From contig ONPE01000070.1 in NCBI GenBank assembly GCA_900319615.1, positions 1-7,656 on the forward strand: a stretch of 7,656 nt of DNA, read 5' to 3'. The DNA is from an uncultured Eubacteriales bacterium (GTDB lineage Bacteria; Bacillota; Clostridia; Oscillospirales; Acutalibacteraceae). The notes below the pieces were generated by a model. It saw only the letters and a list, made by a program, of their open reading frames with translations. It had not been told where the DNA came from and ran no database searches. Positions 5,621 to 7,656 of this stretch are shown one piece after another; the first letter of the stretch is position 1; each line of letters opens with the position of its first letter. The translations under genes were made by a program, and so were the position numbers.

Positions 5621-5648
5621 ATGCCCCGTGGTTCCACGGGGCATTTTA
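5621..5648 (+). terminator. Strong Rho-independent terminator after the EF-G paralogue
   Basis: ATGCCCCGTG at 5621-5630 pairs perfectly with CACGGGGCAT at 5635-5644 around GTTC, followed by TTTA. It lies 13 bases after the stop codon. The very GC-rich stem with a tetraloop makes this one of the best terminators in the window. Confidence 0.88.
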
Positions 5649-5674
5649 TGAACGCTTCAGCATTTTCAGCAAAA

Positions 5675-5753
5675 CAGACATGGAGCAGATAATTGCATAG
5701 CTTTTATAAAAAAGAGCGATTACGTGAATAACCGTTTTTTTCTGCTCCGTCTG
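5675..5753. promoter_or_regulatory. Inverted repeat bracketing the promoter-like region of the flavodoxin gene
   Basis: CAGAC (5675-5679) plus GGAGCAGA (5682-5689) are the inverse complement of TCTGCTCC (5741-5748) plus GTCTG (5749-5753): 13 paired positions with a two-base bulge. The 51 bases between hold an AT-rich TATAAA at 5705-5710, the only promoter-like hexamer here, with a weak TGGAGC at 5681-5686 at 18-base spacing inside the left arm. The right arm ends seven bases before the Shine-Dalgarno. It could be a pair of regulator sites, a leader hairpin if transcription starts upstream, or a small invertible segment. Confidence 0.4.
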
Positions 5754-5774
5754 CAACAAGAAAGGTGTGGTATT

Positions 5775-6266
5775 ATGAAAACAGCGATTGTGTACTATTC
5801 TATGAGCGGCAATACAAAAGCTGTCGCCGAAAAAATCTCCGATAAGCTCGGCGCTGAGATGATTGAGATCCGCCCGGTTAAAGAGTACCCGTCCGAGGGT
5901 GCGCGCAAGTTCATTTGGGGCGGGATGAAAGCGGTGATGGGCGAGAAGCCAAAGCTGCAGCCGTATGATTTCAGCGGCGGTTACGACAGGATAATCCTCG
6001 GTACCCCGGTATGGGCGAGCAATATCTCTCCTCCGATCAGGAGCTTTATCTGTCAGAACGAAGAAGCTTTGAACGCAGCAAAAAGCATAGCGGCGGTAAT
6101 TTGTTATGCCGGCGGCGGCGCTGATAAGGCGATAGAAAAGCTCAAAAAGCTTTTGGGCGTCGAGAGCCTTGAAGCCGAGCTGATCCTCGTCGACCCGAAG
6201 GATAAGCCATCGGAGGAGAATGAGGCGAAGATAAAAGAATTCTGCAATAAACTGAACGATGCATAA
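5775..6266 (+). CDS. Short-chain flavodoxin family protein
   Basis: This is a 163-residue, probably cytoplasmic FMN-binding electron carrier. It begins with the flavodoxin strand TAIVYYSMSGNTKAVAEKI, in which S9-M-S-G-N-T14 is the loop that binds FMN phosphate. GTPVWASNISPPIRSFI (76-92) contains the aromatic loop expected beside the flavin, and CYAGGGADKAIEKL (110-123) is the second flavin loop and helix. The length fits small flavodoxin-like proteins used in anaerobes with ferredoxin-dependent enzymes; the redox partner is not indicated by neighbours. The ATG at 5775 is chosen because AAAGG at 5761-5765 lies nine bases upstream; an in-frame GTG at 5724 would add 17 residues that look unlike the family and has no Shine-Dalgarno. 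It has its own terminators on both sides, so it is probably monocistronic. Membership in the flavodoxin fold is clear; the precise subfamily is less so. Confidence 0.88.
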   Translation: MKTAIVYYSMSGNTKAVAEKISDKLGAEMIEIRPVKEYPSEGARKFIWGGMKAVMGEKPKLQPYDFSGGYDRIILGTPVWASNISPPIRSFICQNEEALNAAKSIAAVICYAGGGADKAIEKLKKLLGVESLEAELILVDPKDKPSEENEAKIKEFCNKLNDA

Positions 6267-6306
6267 TAAAAGCTCCCGAAGTTATCATACCTCGGGAGCT
6301 TAGTTA
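6262..6306. terminator. Probably bidirectional terminator between flavodoxin and gpmI
   Basis: AAGCTCCCGA at 6270-6279 pairs perfectly with TCGGGAGCTT at 6292-6301 around 12 bases. On the plus strand the tail is AGTTATT; on the minus strand the A-rich AATAAAA at 6265-6271 becomes a TTTT-containing tail that is better than the plus-strand one. It can therefore end both the flavodoxin transcript and the convergent gpmI transcript after the latter has crossed the tandem repeat array. Confidence 0.75.
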
Positions 6307-6307
6307 T

Positions 6308-6349
6308 TATAATGCAGTTTTGACCCGCCGTTGAAGGAGTATATTGGTG
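6308..6349 (+). other. Expression-like signals ahead of the repeat array
   Basis: A perfect TATAAT stands at 6308-6313 without a good -35 (best TTATCA at 6282-6287, 20 bases away), followed by GAAGGAG at 6333-6339 and then TTG at 6344 and GTG at 6347 in one frame. This frame runs through the tandem repeats to 6673, antisense to gpmI. The signals are individually good, but the encoded product is mostly repeat translation and resembles no family I know. It may be the stump of a lost gene or chance. Confidence 0.2.
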
Positions 6350-6368
6350 ATAACACTTTTTAAAAGGC

Positions 6369-6550
6369 GGATAGGGGTACAGCTTCAAGCTGTCGGATTT
6401 GGGTACAGCTTCAAGCTGTCGGATTTGGGTGCAGCTTCAAACTGCCGGAATTGGGTGCAGCTTCAAGCTGCCGGAATTGGGTGCAGCTTCAAGCTGCCGG
6501 ATTTGGGTGCAGCTTCAAGCTGCCGGATAGGGGTACAGCTTCAAGCTGCT
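6369..6550. repeat. Seven tandem 26-bp repeats, each with a 15-base odd palindrome
   Basis: Units start at 6369, 6395, 6421, 6447, 6473, 6499 and 6525, each exactly 26 bases with no spacers. A unit is a GGA-NNN-GGGT linker followed by GCAGCTTCAAGCTGC and a final base, usually C. GCAGCTT and AAGCTGC pair around one central base. At the outer pair, units 1-2 have A and T while units 4-6 have G and C, so pairing is kept; unit 3 has an internal G-to-A mismatch and unit 7 has A opposite C. Linker triplets run TAG, TTT, TTT, ATT, ATT, TTT, TAG, a nearly mirrored order. The last base is the first base of the gpmI stop codon, so on the gpmI transcript this is the 3' untranslated region: seven small stem-loops before the terminator. 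The role is unknown. Confidence 0.95.
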
Positions 6551-7656
6551 CAGCGGATGATCATGGATTTGCCGGTCATTTCCTCGGGCTGGGGGAGACC
6601 CATGATGTCGAGCATGGTGGGGCCGATATCGGCGAGCACGCCGCCGGTTCTGAGCTCTTTGCACTCGGGATAGCCGACTACGCAGAAGGGCACGGGATTA
6701 GTAGTGTGCGCGGTGAAGGGTGTGCCGTCTAAGTCGATCATCCTGTCGGCGTTGCCGTGGTCAGCGGTGATGCAGGTCACACCGCCCATCTCTGCTATGG
6801 CGTCTGTCACCTTCTTGACGCCCCAGTCAACAGCCTCAACAGCCTTTACAGCCGCCTCAAACACGCCGGTGTGTCCAACCATGTCGCAGTTTGCAAAGTT
6901 GAGGATGATAACGTCGTACTTGCCGCTCTTGATGGCGTCGACGCACTTCTCGGTGACCTCATAGGCGCTCATGTGGGGCTGCAGGTCGTAGGTGGGCACG
7001 GCAGGACTCTTGACAAGGATGCGATCCTCGCCGTCGTACTGCTTCTCAACGCCGCCGTTGAAGAAGAAGGTGACATGAGCATACTTCTCGGTCTCGGCTA
7101 TGCGAAGCTGGGTCTTGCCGTTCTTTGAGAGATACTCGCCCATGGTGTTGACGAGCTTCTGCGGCTTGAAGGCGACGTCAACATTGGGCATGGTGGCGTC
7201 GTACTGGGTCATGCAGACGTAGTAAACGGGGAAGCGCCCGTTCCTGCGTTCGAAGCCCGTGAAATCGTCGTCGACAAAGGTACGTGTGATCTCACGCGCT
7301 CTGTCGGGACGGAAGTTGTAGAAGATGACGCTGTCGTTCTCTTTGACGGTGTCGCCGCCCTCGATGACAGCGGGGATCATGAACTCGTCGGTAACGCCGT
7401 TGTCGTAGCTGTGCTGAACAGCCTCTACCGGGCATTTCTCATTAACGCCCTCACCGTAGACGATCGCGGAATACGCCTTCTCGACGCGCTCCCAGCGGTT
7501 ATCTCTGTCCATGGCGTAGTAACGACCCATGACGGTGGCGATCTTGCCTACGCCGATCTCCTCGCATTTGGCTGCAGCCTGAGCGACATATTCCTTTGCC
7601 GAGCTGGGGGGAACGTCGCGTCCGTCTAAGAAGGCGTGGATGTACACCTTGCTCAG
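6550..7656 (-). CDS. gpmI: 2,3-bisphosphoglycerate-independent phosphoglycerate mutase (5' end outside window)
   Basis: This glycolytic enzyme interconverts 3- and 2-phosphoglycerate in the cytoplasm through a phosphoserine intermediate with two Mn ions. The frame is open through the window edge and 368 residues are visible of the roughly 510 usual, so about 140 N-terminal residues, including the catalytic serine, lie outside. Visible motifs in order are FLDGRDVPP (about 9-17), GRYYAMDRDNRWER (about 44-57, substrate binding), FYNFRPDRAREITR (about 112-125), NFANCDMVGHTG (about 253-264, Asp and His metal ligands), TADHGNAD (about 297-304, Asp and His ligands) and FTAHTTNPVP (about 314-323, His ligand). 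The C-terminus MTGKSMIIR is of normal form. The gene converges on the flavodoxin gene; its TGA starts exactly at the edge of the 26-bp repeat array, and the nearest downstream terminator is about 250 bases on. Confidence 0.97.
   Translation of the reverse strand: MSKVYIHAFLDGRDVPPSSAKEYVAQAAAKCEEIGVGKIATVMGRYYAMDRDNRWERVEKAYSAIVYGEGVNEKCPVEAVQHSYDNGVTDEFMIPAVIEGGDTVKENDSVIFYNFRPDRAREITRTFVDDDFTGFERRNGRFPVYYVCMTQYDATMPNVDVAFKPQKLVNTMGEYLSKNGKTQLRIAETEKYAHVTFFFNGGVEKQYDGEDRILVKSPAVPTYDLQPHMSAYEVTEKCVDAIKSGKYDVIILNFANCDMVGHTGVFEAAVKAVEAVDWGVKKVTDAIAEMGGVTCITADHGNADRMIDLDGTPFTAHTTNPVPFCVVGYPECKELRTGGVLADIGPTMLDIMGLPQPEEMTGKSMIIR

Noticed and set aside
5724..5774. GTG at 5724 as the flavodoxin start
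   Set aside because: It has no Shine-Dalgarno, would add 17 residues before the first strand of the flavodoxin fold, and overlaps the right arm of the inverted repeat. The ATG at 5775 has AAAGG nine bases upstream.
6369..6550. CRISPR array
   Set aside because: The repeats are contiguous 26-bp units with no unique spacers. If the palindrome is taken as the repeat, the intervening 11 bases are nearly identical between units. No cas genes are present.

Overview
The window looks like a chromosomal segment of a Gram-positive anaerobe of the class Clostridia, most likely a gut Ruminococcus-like member of the Oscillospiraceae. This is inferred from the gene families (two-helix membrane XRE regulator, Phd/RelE-type module, clostridial EF-G-like paralogue, YccF, iPGM), strong AGGAGG-like ribosome binding sites, use of GTG and TTG starts, and strongly biased C-ending codons in the larger genes. 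No rRNA, tRNA, CRISPR array or intact insertion sequence was seen.

Layout, left to right. (1) 1-1094, accessory: the 3' part of an XRE-type DNA-binding membrane protein, a terminator, a good promoter, and a Phd/YefM-type antitoxin overlapping a RelE/ParE-type toxin. Both ends of this module look eroded: the antitoxin lacks its usual N-terminus and its start falls inside the Shine-Dalgarno sequence, and the toxin lacks the usual C-terminal motif. (2) 1189-3042, a tight operon: cysteine-synthase-like PLP enzyme, Nudix hydrolase of ADP-ribose pyrophosphatase type, and the membrane protein YccF, closed by a hairpin. (3) 3043-3537, a palindrome-rich intergenic island with several hairpins and a 118-bp element whose inverted ends are themselves hairpins (MITE- or REP-pair-like), followed by a promoter and a structured leader. 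(4) 3538-5607, a 689-residue EF-G paralogue with altered GTPase motifs, closed by a strong terminator. (5) 5775-6266, a small flavodoxin preceded by an inverted repeat that brackets a promoter-like stretch, closed by a terminator that could work in both directions. (6) 6369-6550, seven perfectly phased 26-bp tandem repeats, each carrying a palindrome, whose last base is the first base of the stop codon of the convergent gene. (7) 6550-7656, minus strand, the C-terminal two thirds of cofactor-independent phosphoglycerate mutase.

The genes do not form one pathway. The points most worth following are the 26-bp palindromic array at the 3' end of gpmI, the EF-G paralogue with a degenerate GTPase centre, the decaying toxin-antitoxin pair, and the mobile-looking palindrome pair. 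I see no convincing complete new defence or metabolic system.
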